A DNA stretch of 64,000 bases from Paratinospora sagittata (GCA_035771175.1 CM069607.1:8358501-8422500); one strand, 5' to 3'. Shown: positions 48,921 through 60,737, counted from the first letter of the stretch. Notes: generated by a model not told the origin, from the sequence alone. Made by a program: numbers and translations.

Positions 48921-49095
48921 GATAGATAATGCTCTGTCACGTGAGAAGCGCGCTTCTTTGCTCACACAAAGAACGCATTACGACAGTCTGTCTCAGGAGC
49001 ATATTTTTTTAGAACAAGAAGCGCACTTATGTGCTCAGACTGAGAGCATGTTACAACAGTCTGTGCAAATGGCAAAGAAGCGCGCTTTTATTACC
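48921..49095 (+). repeat. Dispersed repeat with AGAAGCGCGCTTCT palindrome, copy 3
   Basis: Same orientation as copy 2. The palindrome is at 48944-48957 and a shorter AAGCGCGCTT occurs near 49078-49088. Several GCGC words stand out from the surrounding AT-rich DNA. Confidence 0.7.
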
Positions 49096-51231
49096 TTGTT
49101 CAAGCACAGAAAACGTGGAGTGAATTTGATTTTCAAATCTAAAAAATTATTTTCTTCCTTTTTTTGATTAGTTGTTAAGTTACCAAAAAATAGATCATTG
49201 GGAAGGAAACTTTTCAGGAAAAATTTAGTTGAAAAAAAATAAAATGGAAGGAAAAAAAAATCGTCTACAGCAAGAAGTCTTCTCCAATATACGATGTTCA
49301 TTGAGATTTCTCTTTCTCTTCATCTTTTTTGTTGTAATGGCTTGGATTTTAAAAGTGTAGTTTTTCAATTCCTGATCTTAGAAGTTAAAGTCATTAGTTA
49401 TGTGACAAAGCCATTAGTATTAAAGCATCAACCATTAGAGAGCCTTGAGAGTTGCTACCTTCTGCCTTGGAAATGTGCAACATTAATCAACTATTAAATC
49501 TATTTTGGGTGGAAATTGCTACCGCCAATTTTATTTTTTCAGAAAATGGTGCCAAATTGATTCATAAAGGTTATTGTGGTCTTTTACTTGTAAATAGTCA
49601 TTAATCAAGCTATTCATGTTTTCTATGTGGATACTCCTCTTATTATTAACGTTCTGCTATCAAATTTAAATAATTTAAGTGGGACCCATGATAACTTTCA
49701 AATTTTAATCTAGAATGAATGAGAGGATGAAATGAATGATTGAAACGGGAGTCTGTGAACGCAGGTAATTCCCTCAGTTGATCAGGAGATCTTTGTTTCT
49801 TTTTCTTTTTGTCTTTTCTTCTTTATATTGGGCAGATTGCATATCTGTGATTCAAATTGGGAATTAATGTTAAATAATATGTGACAGCTGCTAATTTGCT
49901 TTTTTCCAACAGAATTATTGAGAATAGAATAGAATTCGTTTTTTAATTAGTCATCTAAGAATTACTGTAAGACATGTACAAAAGATATTAATTAGATACC
50001 TCTTGAAGTACATAATTAATCACCTGTAGGGAATAATTGAAAAAAATTATGATATAAACAAATTAATAAATATCTCAATAGAATTACTATATAATAAATA
50101 AATAACAAATAAATAAAATTATGATACAAATATATAAATGAATTAAAATTTAGATATATTCTAATAAAAGTTATGTCATAAATAAATAGTTTTATTAGTA
50201 ATTGAAACTATATTATTATAAAGCCTAGTCAATATTCAATATAGCTTTTATATAATAATAATTATTTTAAGTTCTTATATATATATATATGACACAAATA
50301 AGATAAAAGGGTGTTTTTAAATGTATTTACCAAAAACACTCAGTGTACCCATATCTCTAAAAATTTATTAAGCGGGAAAATGATGTTTCGATGGAAATAT
50401 CTAGAAACTCCCTAAAATAAATATATTTTGATAAAACAAATCAAGTTGGGCTTTTAAATAACAAACTTTTTATCTCTAAAATAAAACTAAAACAAGGTGT
50501 AGGAGTATTAATTACTAAACAACACGTTTAAAATAAGTTCTTATAAAAGTAGAGTTAAAAAATTGTCTAGTTATAAAAAGAAGAATTACCAAATACTATC
50601 TAATATTAACATTCAACATCAATTTATCTAATACTATCAATTAATTGCGCGAGATTTTGTGAAACCAGTGTCAAATTAAGTTTTTAATTTATTGATCTCA
50701 TAATTAATTATGTTCACTTACCCTCGTCTATCTCTTTACTTTACCTTGAAGTTGATAATTACCGTTGTCTTTTATCAGCTTTTTAACCTCTTCTTCATAA
50801 AAAGCAGTTTACTGTAATGAAGAATCTTGTAATATCTTGAAACATGTCACAATTGTAAATGACATACATTGGGAATTCACGCGATAAACAGCTTTTGAGA
50901 GAGAGAGAGAAATATCATCAGCAACTATATAACAGAATATAATTCTCTAATGGGTCATATGGTACGACATATTTATGCGACTTATAATACAAATACTCAG
51001 AAAGGTCACTATATGTCCATATTTGTTAAAGTTCTAATTTATTATTATTTTTTTATCATTTTCCGCTTTAATATATATATATATTGATCATATATAATTA
51101 ACATTATATATAAAAGTCACACATAGCGCACATGCATGCTCCCTAGTCAATTGTAATGTTGAAACTAATTTGCGCAATATGAATGGGGATAATTAAAATA
51201 AAAAAGAAAAAAAGAAAAAAAGAAAAAAAAG
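49096..51231. other. AT-rich intergenic DNA, no supported gene
   Basis: It contains many A/T runs, a GA run near 50897-50911, TA runs near 50276-50290 and 51071-51083, and an A-rich AAAAAG tract at 51198-51241. No protein, tRNA or other RNA gene is recognisable. Confidence 0.5.
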
Positions 51232-51835
51232 AAAAAAAAAAGGGGGGGGACCCGTTTGTCTGATTTTAGACAGGTATGAAAATTATTATCTTGAAACCTG
51301 GCTGGGTTTGAAAAAAGTTTCGTGTCCTTTTTAAAATAGCGGTTCGAGTCCAAACAAAGTAAAAAAATGGGTACCTACCTCCGTAGGTAAAAATATAACT
51401 TTTTCATGTGACCATAGGGTTTTACATTTTCAGATTTTAGGTTTCTTATATTGTATTAGTATAGCATATTTATTATTAGTTTATGGGTATGTTATAAACT
51501 AAGTTTTTACTACTTCATTGTTTTAAATTATGGAAACTATCACATATTTATTAACTTTCATAACATAGTTTGATCTTAAAACCGGCAATCTTTTCAAGAT
51601 TTAAAATTTAAATTCATATGTAAAAGACAGAAATATTAATATTAAGTGCAATTTTAGATATTATTTTATAATGTGAACAAAAATGGATAAAAGCGGGTTA
51701 TCCGTGTTTTTAACGATACGGGTATGGACAAAAAACTTAATGTCCATTTAAAAAGGGGTAAACACGCTATATCTCTTTTATTATAAGGGGTTATCCGTTC
51801 TTGTTTTTGTCCATATTCGTATTTTTGCCAACCCT
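51232..51835 (+). repeat. Dispersed repeat, copy 2 (pairs with 27785-28375)
   Basis: Colinear with 27785-28375: GGGTACCTACCTCCGTAGGTAAAAAT, GGATAAAAGCGGG, GGTATGGACAAAAAACTTAA and CGTATTTTTGCCAACCC occur in the same order. The interior differs by indels. Non-coding. Confidence 0.6.
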
Positions 51836-52109
51836 ACCTAAGTTGTTAGAGGTTTTGGGTCCCTATGTACTTAATCATCGATAGGGTCAACCCCCGCCAT
51901 AGTTTTCTTAAAAAATTGTTTTGGTTATATCCTTTGTGTGTGGATATGGGCAAGTCTAATGTGGTACTTAAAAAAAAAAACAACAACAAAAGAACAATAT
52001 TGGCGAGCTACGTGGATACTTATGTTGGTTTCATAAAAAATAGGATTTCCTATGATATTAAGAAGCACCTTTATTATCACAATATAATTAAGGTAGATGG
52101 AACAATTGG

Positions 52110-52889
52110 AAAACAAATCTTAGAGGTAGCCCCTTGTTCATTCTTGTGGCAAAAGCTAAAAGCATCAAGAAAGCATTAAAATAAAGGAACAATAACATCT
52201 GGCTAGCTATGGGGGTATTTCTTTGGAAGTACACGAAGAACCAAATTAAGTGGAGTCGGAAAGAATCCAGTAGCCGCTTGTGTATGATTCTTTGAAGATA
52301 ACATTGGCTGATTGGAAAAGTCAAAAGGAAAAGATATTAGAAGATCTCATGGTGCAAGAAGAGAGATAATTCTTAGCAAAGAGATGGAAATCAAAAGATT
52401 ATCTTTGCAGTTTTTAATGAGGAGAAGAATCAGTTGGACTTTTCGGGGATGAGCAGCTAATAATTGTAATCCAATTATTGATTCTCTCCTTGCTAAGCTT
52501 CAAAGTAGAAAATGGAAGTTTCTCTCTATGGAGGAAGATGTCAGCTTATCAAGGCAGGTTGCAAGCATCCCATCTCCTTAATTTGGTCAGGAACTCTGGA
52601 TTTTTTTTGCCCTTCCCTTCCATGTAAGGTAATTAATCAAGAAAATAAGTACATCATGGAAAATTCTCTAAACACCAGCTCTTCTCAAAAGAAACTCATG
52701 CATTTGCTAAGTTGAGATATGATTTGCAAGCCTAAATGTGATGATGGTTTTGAGATAAGAAGAGTGGAAGGAAACAAAACTGCCGCAGGTATTGTAAAAT
52801 TGGCTTGGTGGATAGTTTCTAAGAATGATTCCCTTTGGGTTACATGGATTTGTGAGATCATGTATATGAGGCTCATTTTGGAACATCCT
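52110..52889 (+). pseudogene. Decayed LINE (non-LTR retrotransposon) remnant
   Basis: Readable pieces across frames: SFLWQKLKASRKH (52135), LQSRKWKFLS-YGGRCQLIKAG (52498-52560), SLIWSGTL (52577), and DMICKPKCDDGFEIRRVEGNKTAAGIVKLAWWIVSKNDSLWVTWI (52718-52855). These match the order of plant LINE RT: thumb, then the post-RT region with WxxVC.PK..GGLGIR..E..N.A...K..W...K.DSLWV.W. Large internal parts are missing. It is cut at 52890 by the TG end of an LTR. Confidence 0.75.
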
Positions 52890-54209
52890 TCTGTTGGCCC
52901 AGATATGTCAAAGAGGGAGGGTGAATTAGATACTTAACGGTTTATAACTTTCTTTTAAAAATAAATAATACGATGAAATGTAGCAAGTTTGGCTAATTAC
53001 ACAAAATAATGAAGAATGAACTATAAAGGACAAGACACGTGATTTATAGTGGTTCGCCCTACGCCTACATCCACTACGTAACCTCCTCAGTTAGGATTTT
53101 GTTCAAACTCCACTAACGAATCTTCTTACGAATGAAGATCAAGCCGTTTACACTTTCTCAACTTCACAGGCTTGAGAACAACCTTTATAACTCAAGCAAC
53201 ACTTGCTCTATTCCAGTGATAATTGTCACTAATATTAATGAATACAAGATTGAGATATGATTCTCTTTACTTATAATCAAAGAGATACTTACAAAGCTTT
53301 TGGTTTAACCCTCAGTTACCACAAATTCAACAAAGTGTATGTAATGAAGTGCAACTGAAAATGAAGGTTCTAAGCTTCGTTTCTCCAATGGATTTTGAAA
53401 GATATGAAGTGAAGTTCTTTAAAATCCAGAAGACGTTCAAAGTACTCAAGTGTTTCAAATATCAGAGTTTTGCAACGAGGAGAAGAATAACTTTCAAAAG
53501 TTTTTGCACAAGTAAAAACTGTTAGATATATTCGAAAATAATTCTCAAATTTTTGGTTTGATGTGTATTTTGTTTAAAGGTAACACACACATATATATAG
53601 ATAACAATGGCGCTTGAACTTGTTTTTCATGAATGTTTTTGGCACACAAAGTAATTTGAAATCAAATGGATACATTCTTTCTTGAAATGAATTGATTCAG
53701 TTTGTGCAATCACAACAGCAACCCCTGAATCATCTGTGCATTCATGAGAATGGAATGTTCTGAAGAAGGTTTTAAGACGTTCTGAAAAGTTTCGAAAAGT
53801 TCTGAAAATTTTTTTTCTGAAAAGGTGCACAGTTATCAACTTTATGACAATTTTGGATTAACGTCCTAATAGTTAGGTAGCATCCTAACGCATAATACCA
53901 ACTTTTATCGTTTTATTCCTTGAGGGCCCTCATATTCAATAAGCGTCTTGCTAAATTGTGAACTGAGGAGGCTATTGAAACGTAAGCATCCTGACTTACT
54001 TTAAAACCTTTAAATACGAAAGTCGTGAGGGCGCTACTATTTAGTCAACGTCCTAATGTGTTCAAAAGGTTGATTCAGCGAGGGTGCTACTTAAATATTA
54101 GCATCCTAACTTAATTTAAAATATTTAAGACAAGAAATCATAAGGGCGCTACTAGACTATAAGGTCCTGATGTTTAAAACATTTTAAGTTCAATTAGCGT
54201 GCTGATATT
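52890..54209 (-). mobile_element. Older LTR (minus strand), first part, interrupted by a younger LTR
   Basis: 52890 begins TGTTGGCCCAGATATGTC, the reverse complement of the LTR end at 56161-56178 (ACTTGAGCCAACA). Moving right are the CCTCC..GTAGTGGATGTAGGC block in reverse (53045-53090), a TATA-like ATATATATAG (53591-53600), then hairpin units of the U3 array (53850-54175). It continues beyond the inserted LTR at 56184. The far end was not found. Confidence 0.7.
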
Positions 54210-55108
54210 TGTTATCCCAATGAACCTCATGCCATTAATGTTTTGATGATTCCAAATATCTCCAATCTGTGTATCTAATGATCCTGCAAAGTATTTCAAA
54301 TTTATCAAGAATCAAGGAACTGAGCTCACATGCCTATTGAACATCATAAGTAAAGTTCTAAGTCTGTCAGCACTTAAAATGTAAAGTTTATCAATCAATT
54401 TGCTCTCAACAAGGTTTAATCATTTTCGTATTTTGTTCATACGCTTTACGGTATTTCAAATGATTTAACTTATCTATGATTAATTTGAAATTTATCGAGT
54501 TTTTATTTGCATTCATCGTATTTTTAATCACGAGTCAAAACTACTTTTTCAGAGCCTTTCAGGACACTAATGTTTTAGCAGCGCCTTCCTAAACTTAATG
54601 TGTCAAGACGCTAATAAAATATTAGGGCGCTCAAGGTTGAATTGGACTAATTCATAAGGACGCTTACTTGTAAGTAGCGGCCTTCCTTTAGTCAACCTTT
54701 GAAAATATTAGGATGTTAACTCAGTTTTAGCTCGCTGAAAGTTCTTTTAGTTTTTAATGAATTTCTATCTTTAAGGATGCTAATAATTATAAGTTGAATA
54801 AACTGTCAGGACGTTACTTGTATAGAAGCGCCCTCATCCTTATAATCAACTTAATAAGTTTCTAGACGCTTACTGTCCTTCAGCGCACTTAATATTGTTT
54901 TAAAAATAGTTTTCAAATTTCAGGACACTCACTTGTGAGTAGAGCCCTCGTACTTTTAATGTTTTAAAACAAAGCAGGATGCTAACTGTCGATTAGTTTC
55001 CCTAGGATTTAAGTTGTTTAAGCGTCATAATAAGTTAGGACGCATACAAGTCAATAGCGTCCTCACTTCATCGTTCAGTAGAACGTTGATGCTATATGAG
55101 CACCCTCA
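53850..55108. repeat. Array of small imperfect hairpins, AGGRYGCTA..TAGCRYCCT
   Basis: Roughly fifteen units of 25-35 bases, each an inverted repeat of an AGGACGCT-like word, are spaced 40-100 bases apart. Clear examples: 54080-54106, 54657-54686, 54931-54958 and 55037-55063. Units in 53850-54180 read in one orientation and those in 54560-55108 in the other, matching the opposite strands of the two LTRs. More units lie at 56190-56370. Confidence 0.65.
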
Positions 55109-56178
55109 AAGGAACAAAAACGACAAAATAATATTTGTATTGTTCCGACACGTACTTCCTTTTAGCCACCTTTTCAGAACAACTTTTCGTACAAAATATC
55201 AACTTTCTGTATTTGTAAGAGATTTTCTCAGATTCATGAACTACCTCTTAAACTTTTCTTATTTGTGAATCTGGAGAAAATCAGAATGTTCATGAAATGT
55301 GCAGTTGTCATTTTCATGATACATTCTAGCTGTTACGAGTAAACGTTCATATTTGAAATTCAATTTTAAATAAACAACAACTTCATCTCTACAAGTCTAT
55401 ATATATATATAAGACCACAAAAGATTCTCTGAGCCAAAAACACTTTTTGAAAGTTAGTCGAATTTTCATCTGATTTAAAAAGCTTAAGTTATTATGGTTT
55501 CAAAGCATTTTATTTGAATCTTTGCTTATTCAAAAGATTTTCATACTGAGCTAAAATTTTATCTTTATCTGAAAATCTATTTGAAAGTTTGAACTGTTTT
55601 TACTCAAATTTTTCAGCATTGTTTTAACTTATATAATTCTTGCTGGAAGAGAAATTTGAGAGATAGTTCATAGGATACAGTTGTACTTAATTTCATATCT
55701 TGTATATTGTATCAAGGTTGTAACAGTAGTTAGATAAACTACTGAGTTGATATTCTTATATTCAACAGGTTAGGTCTTCTCGCACCCGTAAGTTGTAAAA
55801 CGATCTTCTTACACCCGTAAGTTGAGAAACGATAGTTCTTACACCCGTAAGTTGAGAAAGCTTAGGTTTGTCTCACACTTGTAAGTTGAGATAGGTTGGT
55901 CTCACGCCTGCAAGTTGAGCAGTGTAACAGTTGTTCTCACACCCGCAAGTTGAGAAAATGTGTACCAGTTTGATTCTCACCCGTAAGAGAATCCCTTAGT
56001 GATAAGGTTAAAATCCTAATTGAGGAGGTTAGGTAGTGAATGTAGGCAAGTAGTCGAGCCACTATAAATCGACTGTGCATATTTATTTATATTCTGCACT
56101 TTAACTTTGCCATTGTATTTATTTTTAAATTGTCTAAGTGTCCAATTCACCCCCCTCTTGGACATACTTGAGCCAACA
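54210..56178 (+). mobile_element. Solo LTR (1969 bp) with 5-bp target duplication ATATT
   Basis: It begins TGTTATCCC and ends GAGCCAACA, and is flanked on both sides by ATATT (54205-54209 and 56179-56183). Parts: U3 with hairpin array, TATA run TATATATATATATAAG (about 55402-55420), six or seven tandem ACACCCGTAAGTTGAGAA-type units (55775-55995), a GGAGGTTAGGTAGTGAATGTAGG block with CCACTATAAAT, and a CACCCCCCTCTTGGACA end. No internal coding sequence follows, so it is a solo LTR. The end motifs recall SIRE-like copia LTRs; that placement is tentative. Confidence 0.82.
55775..55995 (+). repeat. Tandem CACCCGTAAGTTGAGAA repeats in the solo LTR
   Basis: Six to seven units of about 28-40 bases, each with CACCCGTAAGTTGAGA or a near variant preceded by TTCT(C/T)A. 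A single reverse-orientation relative is visible in the older LTR near 53165-53200. Confidence 0.75.
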
Positions 56179-56183
56179 ATATT

Positions 56184-56420
56184 CAATCAGCGTTCTGACG
56201 AGTTTATACGGTTGATTCAATGAGGGCGTTAATGCATGAATAACGTCTTAATATACATGAATAGTTTTCAACCTAGAACATTATTAGTGTCCTAATGTAT
56301 CTTCAGCGTCCTAATATGATAAGTGCAGAAGGATGCTGCTAAGACATTAATGTCCTGATCAAACACTTAGAAAATTGATTTTCAATTTTTGAAAGCTCAA
56401 TTAAACAGAGTTAAAACATA
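56184..56420 (-). mobile_element. Older LTR (minus strand), second part
   Basis: Hairpin-type words in minus orientation resume directly after the second ATATT (GAGGGCGTTAATGCATGAATAACGTC at about 56222-56247, AGCGTCCTAAT at about 56308). This supports insertion of the 54210-56178 LTR into an existing U3 array. The right boundary is unclear. Confidence 0.55.
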
Positions 56421-57780
56421 ATGAATTGTGCAAAGGTATGAGCACTTGTTGAATCATGTGATACCAGAGATTCTACAATCCTATGAAGTTCTAATAACAT
56501 AAAATTCTATCTTCAAACAATCATGGTCTTCAACTTGATCATGATAGTTCTTCTACCATGCATCATCAAACCTTCATGCAATAAGGTATGTAATATATAA
56601 TATAAGAATGTGATTTATAATCATCAAAATATATTTTCTCATATACACTAATCTTGAGGGTAATTTGATTAACACCTTCTCCTTGAGTGTCCTCAACTCA
56701 AGGATTGCTCATGAATTTGGAGAAAGGTGCAAAAGTACAGTTTTGTGCGTTTTGGAAGGGCATGTGGTGCATAATATAGGTAATGGATTGAAAGAGAAAT
56801 TGTGGCTGGTGCCCAGGCATCCGTTAGGCATCTTGATTAGATCTCATGGGAAAATATTAGGAGGAGATTTGGCCTAGATGTCAATAATCGATATAGTTAA
56901 GAATCTACCTCCCCTCATACGAGGTAGAGGGTTCAAATCTCAAGAACTTCGTAAGAAGTGAGGAGTTGTAGTGCTCCTATATTAAGGGCTTGTTGTTGTC
57001 TTATTGGGCCTTAGTGTAACATGCATTTGTTTTCTATATCAATAGTTGGAACTACCCTTAATAATTAAGACTGCCATTGTCTTTGATTCACATTCATCTA
57101 AAATGATTTGTGTGTAAGTGATGATCTAATGTAGCAAATAATATATACATTGAAGAAAAGAAATAAAAAACACCGAACAAGATGAGGAAGTGGTTAAAGC
57201 TCGTACTCATGATCAAGTCTCGTCACCAAGCGGTGTGGACGCAGCCTTTGCTCGGAGAAAAATTCTTTGTGTCATAAACTACGTGTGGAGGCACCTACAT
57301 ACTCATTGGGGGACGCCACTATCTCCCCTCAATGAAGCTTGCCCCTTGAATATGCAGATGCGAGTAAGCTTACCTGAATACTCTATGTCACAAAAAAAAA
57401 GAAGAAACAAGAACAAAAAAATTGACTTACAGAACCGGTGAACCTAAAGGGATAATGCTTGGCTTCTCACTCTAGATAATTGGCACTTCAGCCAGTTTTT
57501 CCGTTAATTATATTGTTTAATAATATTAATTTATTTTAATAATAAATAATTTTAATTTAAAAATAATAATTTTAAATTACTTTCCATGTTAATTAATTTA
57601 CTTTGGATATTATTAGATTAATAATATTAAAAGTAATACTATATTAAATTACTTTCCGCAAATAATATTATTTGAATAATATTAGTTTATTGTTAAACGA
57701 TAAGTTATATTAAACTATTGAAAACAATTAATAATATTAGTTTATAAAATTGTTTTTAATGGTAATTATTTTTCTAGAAA
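56421..57780. other. Intergenic DNA with a possible tRNA-derived SINE head
   Basis: At 56890-56960 a TATAGTTAAGAA segment is followed about 40 bases later by GGGTTCAAATCTC, resembling box A and box B of a tRNA-derived SINE promoter. No full tRNA cloverleaf forms by eye. The rest, including 57180-57450 (moderate GC, no recognisable protein) and the AT-rich 57490-57760, holds no supported gene. Confidence 0.35.
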
Positions 57781-58093
57781 AGTGAAAACCCACCAATTTG
57801 GGTGGGGACTCGATCACCAACCATAGGTGGTGGGTCTTAGGAGTTACATTTTCATCTTTAAAAAACTCAAAAGTCTCTCGATGATTCTCTGTATCTGATT
57901 TCCCTTTAGTTATATGGTTCCCCATTTCATGGTTGAGACAACAAGTGAAGGCAGATGAACCTAGTGTTCACTTCTCTCTTAAGGAAGAGTAAAGACGAAC
58001 CTGGGGTTCCGCCAGTCCGCCTTGAAGCTCGCCGCTGCAACCATCTTCGGCAAGGGTTCTCGCCGTCACCGTCACCGTCACCGTCACCGTCAA

Positions 58094-58148
<55 letters not shown>

Positions 58149-58960
58149 GATCTCGCCTCTTTGTGCTCGCCACTGATCCAAGTCAGTTTTTCCACACTTT
58201 CCCCACAGTTGTTGCATTCTTGTCTGCAAGTTATGGAAAACACGAAGCACTTAGTCCTTCATATCAATTTGGGGCAAATGGAACACTTTCACAAGGGTAC
58301 AATTGAAGTAGAGTTACCAAACGCTAACTCTACTTCAATTAAAGTAATAGGATATTGCTTTGAAATCAACTGTATATTTCTTACGTAATAAGTCTTATTT
58401 GCTTGTAAAAGAAGTATTTTTTAGTTCCTACGTTGAGGCTAAGCTAACTCTTTTTTGTAAAAGATGGACGATTAAGAGCTTTCTTAGATGCACTAGTAAT
58501 GCTAGATGAAATGCCCTCTAAAGGAATATTACGAGCTAATGATGTTAGCTTAATAAAGAATGGTGAAAACAGGAGTCCCGAAAATAAATGGGTCAAAAAA
58601 CTGATTTTTATGGTGATGGCTTTGATTGGTGTCTGTCGTGATATTGGTAGAAATTGGATATTACCTAGAGAGCGTAGGAGATGAGATGGGTTTGACTTAG
58701 TTATGTGAGTTGTAACACATGTTCAGGTTTCAGATTTAAATAGTTACATGTAGTAGTGGTAAATTCCACCATTGAATTCTTGATCATTGTGGGTTTAAAT
58801 TGATAAAAAAGACTTGCTTGAAGAATTATCCAAAGAGTAGTAAATACTTGCAATTGTACCTTGAAGATGTGATTTTTTTCTTAATTACATAGGTGTTTGT
58901 AAACTAAGGTAACGTTCGCTGTCTCTGTTTAAAGCTTACTTTGAATTGGATTGTTTCCTT
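57781..58960. other. Unassigned segment with (CCGTCA)n and (TC)24 microsatellites
   Basis: 58063-58092 is about five CCGTCA units and 58099-58146 is (TC)24. The composition upstream (57950-58060) looks like a 5' UTR or first exon, and short frames follow (58229-58388, 58499-58684). I do not recognise any product and see no convincing splice structure. It may be a gene relic or a retroelement 5' region. Confidence 0.35.
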
Positions 58961-59115
58961 GAAACTGGTTAGGGGGGTTCAGTTTGTCGGATTGGGTAAG
59001 GGGATGACTAATATTTTGTAATTCCTTTTTATTTGGTGAAGGATCCTTGGTCCTCTTACTTTCTTTTGTTCCTTCCTATCTTTTAATATAGTCTTGCTTC
59101 TTATAAAAAAAAGAT
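58961..59115 (+). pseudogene. Possible LINE 3' tail
   Basis: A TTTATTTGGTGAAGGATCCTTGG, then CTTCCTATCTTTTAATATAG, then TTATAAAAAAAA pattern ending at 59112 resembles the T-rich 3' UTR and A-tail of plant LINEs. No coding part is kept. Confidence 0.35.
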
Positions 59116-59194
59116 TTGCCAGTGTTGATCTCACAGGTAGTCATTGAATTGAAGAGTATAAGCTTGTATTATTTCAGCCCCAAAACAAAAACAA

Positions 59195-59585
59195 CTAGTT
59201 TTGCACTTCTCTTTCTCTCATCTTTCAGCTTTATCTCGAGTCGAAAGGGAAATGGGCCTTATTGCCTCATATGCTACACTGTGGTCTCTTTGGCTCGAAA
59301 GAAATAGTAGGGTGTTTAACTATAGCCATAATGAGATTGACCAACTTTGGGATAGTATCAAATTAATGGCTAGTACGTGGGCTTTTGCTTCCCCTTGGAG
59401 CAATGGGAGATCAATTGCCGGGTGGCTCTTGAATTGGAGTGAATGTTTATACTGAGGGTGGGTATAGGTTCGTTGGAGTGGAGTGTTGTTTTGATAGTTT
59501 GTTGCGTTTTCATCTGTGTTTTTGTACCATGTTGTACCTCATCTTCCTTTAATAAATTGTTTCTACTCAAAAAAAAAAAAAAAAA
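59195..59585 (+). pseudogene. 5'-truncated LINE 3' end with poly-A tail
   Basis: An open frame to 59455 reads ATLWSLWLERNSRVFNYSHNEIDQLWDSIKLMASTWAF ... LLNWSECLY and stops. This is the characteristic C-terminus of plant L1-type LINE ORF2 (LWLERN.R.F, then W). About 115 bases of 3' UTR and a 17-base A run at 59569-59585 follow. No clear target duplication was found. Confidence 0.75.
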
Positions 59586-59761
59586 GAAACTAGAACACCA
59601 TCACCTGGGTTAAGAGCAAGCTCAAGGCATTTCGAAAGGAAGTGGGAGGAATCAAAGATGATTTTTATTACTTTTCTCATCTAGATAATAGAAAAGTAGT
59701 TATGTTGGTGACATTGTAGGCATTTGTTTTCCTTTTGTTTTAGGTCGTTCTTGTTTGTGAT

Positions 59762-60348
59762 CAGTGTTTTCAAGGCCACAACTAGTCCATCGCCTAGTTC
59801 ATTTAGAACTAATCACCTAGGCCATACTTAAAGCAAACTATAGGACTCTTTGAAAATTTTAAAGTATAAAGGGGTTGGTGTAAATATATAAGGTGAAAGG
59901 TTAGTTGTCGTTATATTGTTACAATATGATTGCATATCTATAATATTAACATAACTTTTAACTCGAGTGGTATACTTGTATTTCTATTATTATTATATTG
60001 CTGCAAATATTTTCCATTTTATTATGCATTTATACTTATATATAAGTATTACATCAAACAAGGCTCTTTAAATCTTTGGCATGAATTTATGATTTTTGGA
60101 CATGATTTCATTTAAAATGAAGTGTTTTTTATCATTTTATGACAATTTGACATTCATTATAGAACATAGTTAGATTCACATAATTCCATGTATGAATTAT
60201 CTAAGGACCTATAAATATATAAATAATTATTTAGGGACCTATAAATTTTTTTTTTATGGCCTAGGCATTGTCTAGGCCTCACCTAGGCCACGTCTCGCCT
60301 AGATAGGGCAAATCGTCTAGACATCACCTTGACGCCTTAAAACCACTG
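59762..60348. mobile_element. hAT-like non-autonomous DNA element
   Basis: Left end CAGTGTTTTCAAGGC (59762-59776) and right end GCCTTAAAACCACTG (60334-60348) are inverted repeats with two mismatches, beginning CAGTG as in many hAT relatives. Subterminal CGCCTAG/CTAGGC-type words are dense at the right end. Flanking octamers TTTGTGAT and GGTATGAT match at five of eight positions, a weak target duplication. Confidence 0.55.
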
Positions 60349-60737
60349 GGTATGATTCAATTCAAGGGTGTTGTTTAGGTCTGAAATGTTGTGGGGAGCC
60401 ATAGTTCTGTTTGTTGTTAATAAATGTATTGATTAGTTTATTTTTTATTCTTTATATCATATTGGAATCTATTGTTTTATATTGTTTATATAATGAGTTT
60501 TGGTTATAAGTTATAATATTAAATTTTGTTGTGGATTCTAACTTTATTCATTGACACACACACACACACAATTACATTATCTTACACACCCCAATTTTGG
60601 TCCAAAACAGCCTACATCTCTTGAAACTCACTTTGGTAAATGCATCAAATTGACCATTCAGAATTTTCAGCTAAGATTTTTTTTTTTTTTAAATATTTTT
60701 TTCTTTTGACCATTCAACCAGGGTACAGAGAAGAGGG
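60349..60737. other. Upstream region of the 60738 gene
   Basis: AT-rich DNA with a (CA)n run at about 60554-60570 and a poly-T run at 60679-60690. The 5' UTR likely starts in the last 100 bases. No canonical TATA box stands out. Confidence 0.4.

Noticed and set aside
53850..55108. CRISPR-like array
   Set aside because: Units are imperfect inverted repeats with variable spacing in a plant LTR, not identical direct repeats with equal spacers.
55014..55268. 84-codon frame inside the solo LTR
   Set aside because: It overlaps U3 hairpin units and has no known domain.
56665..56877. 70-codon frame
   Set aside because: No similarity to the LINE or LTR proteins nearby, and no splice or start evidence.
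56890..56960. tRNA gene
   Set aside because: A box-B-like GGTTCAAATCT is present, but the acceptor and anticodon stems do not form by eye; at most a SINE head.
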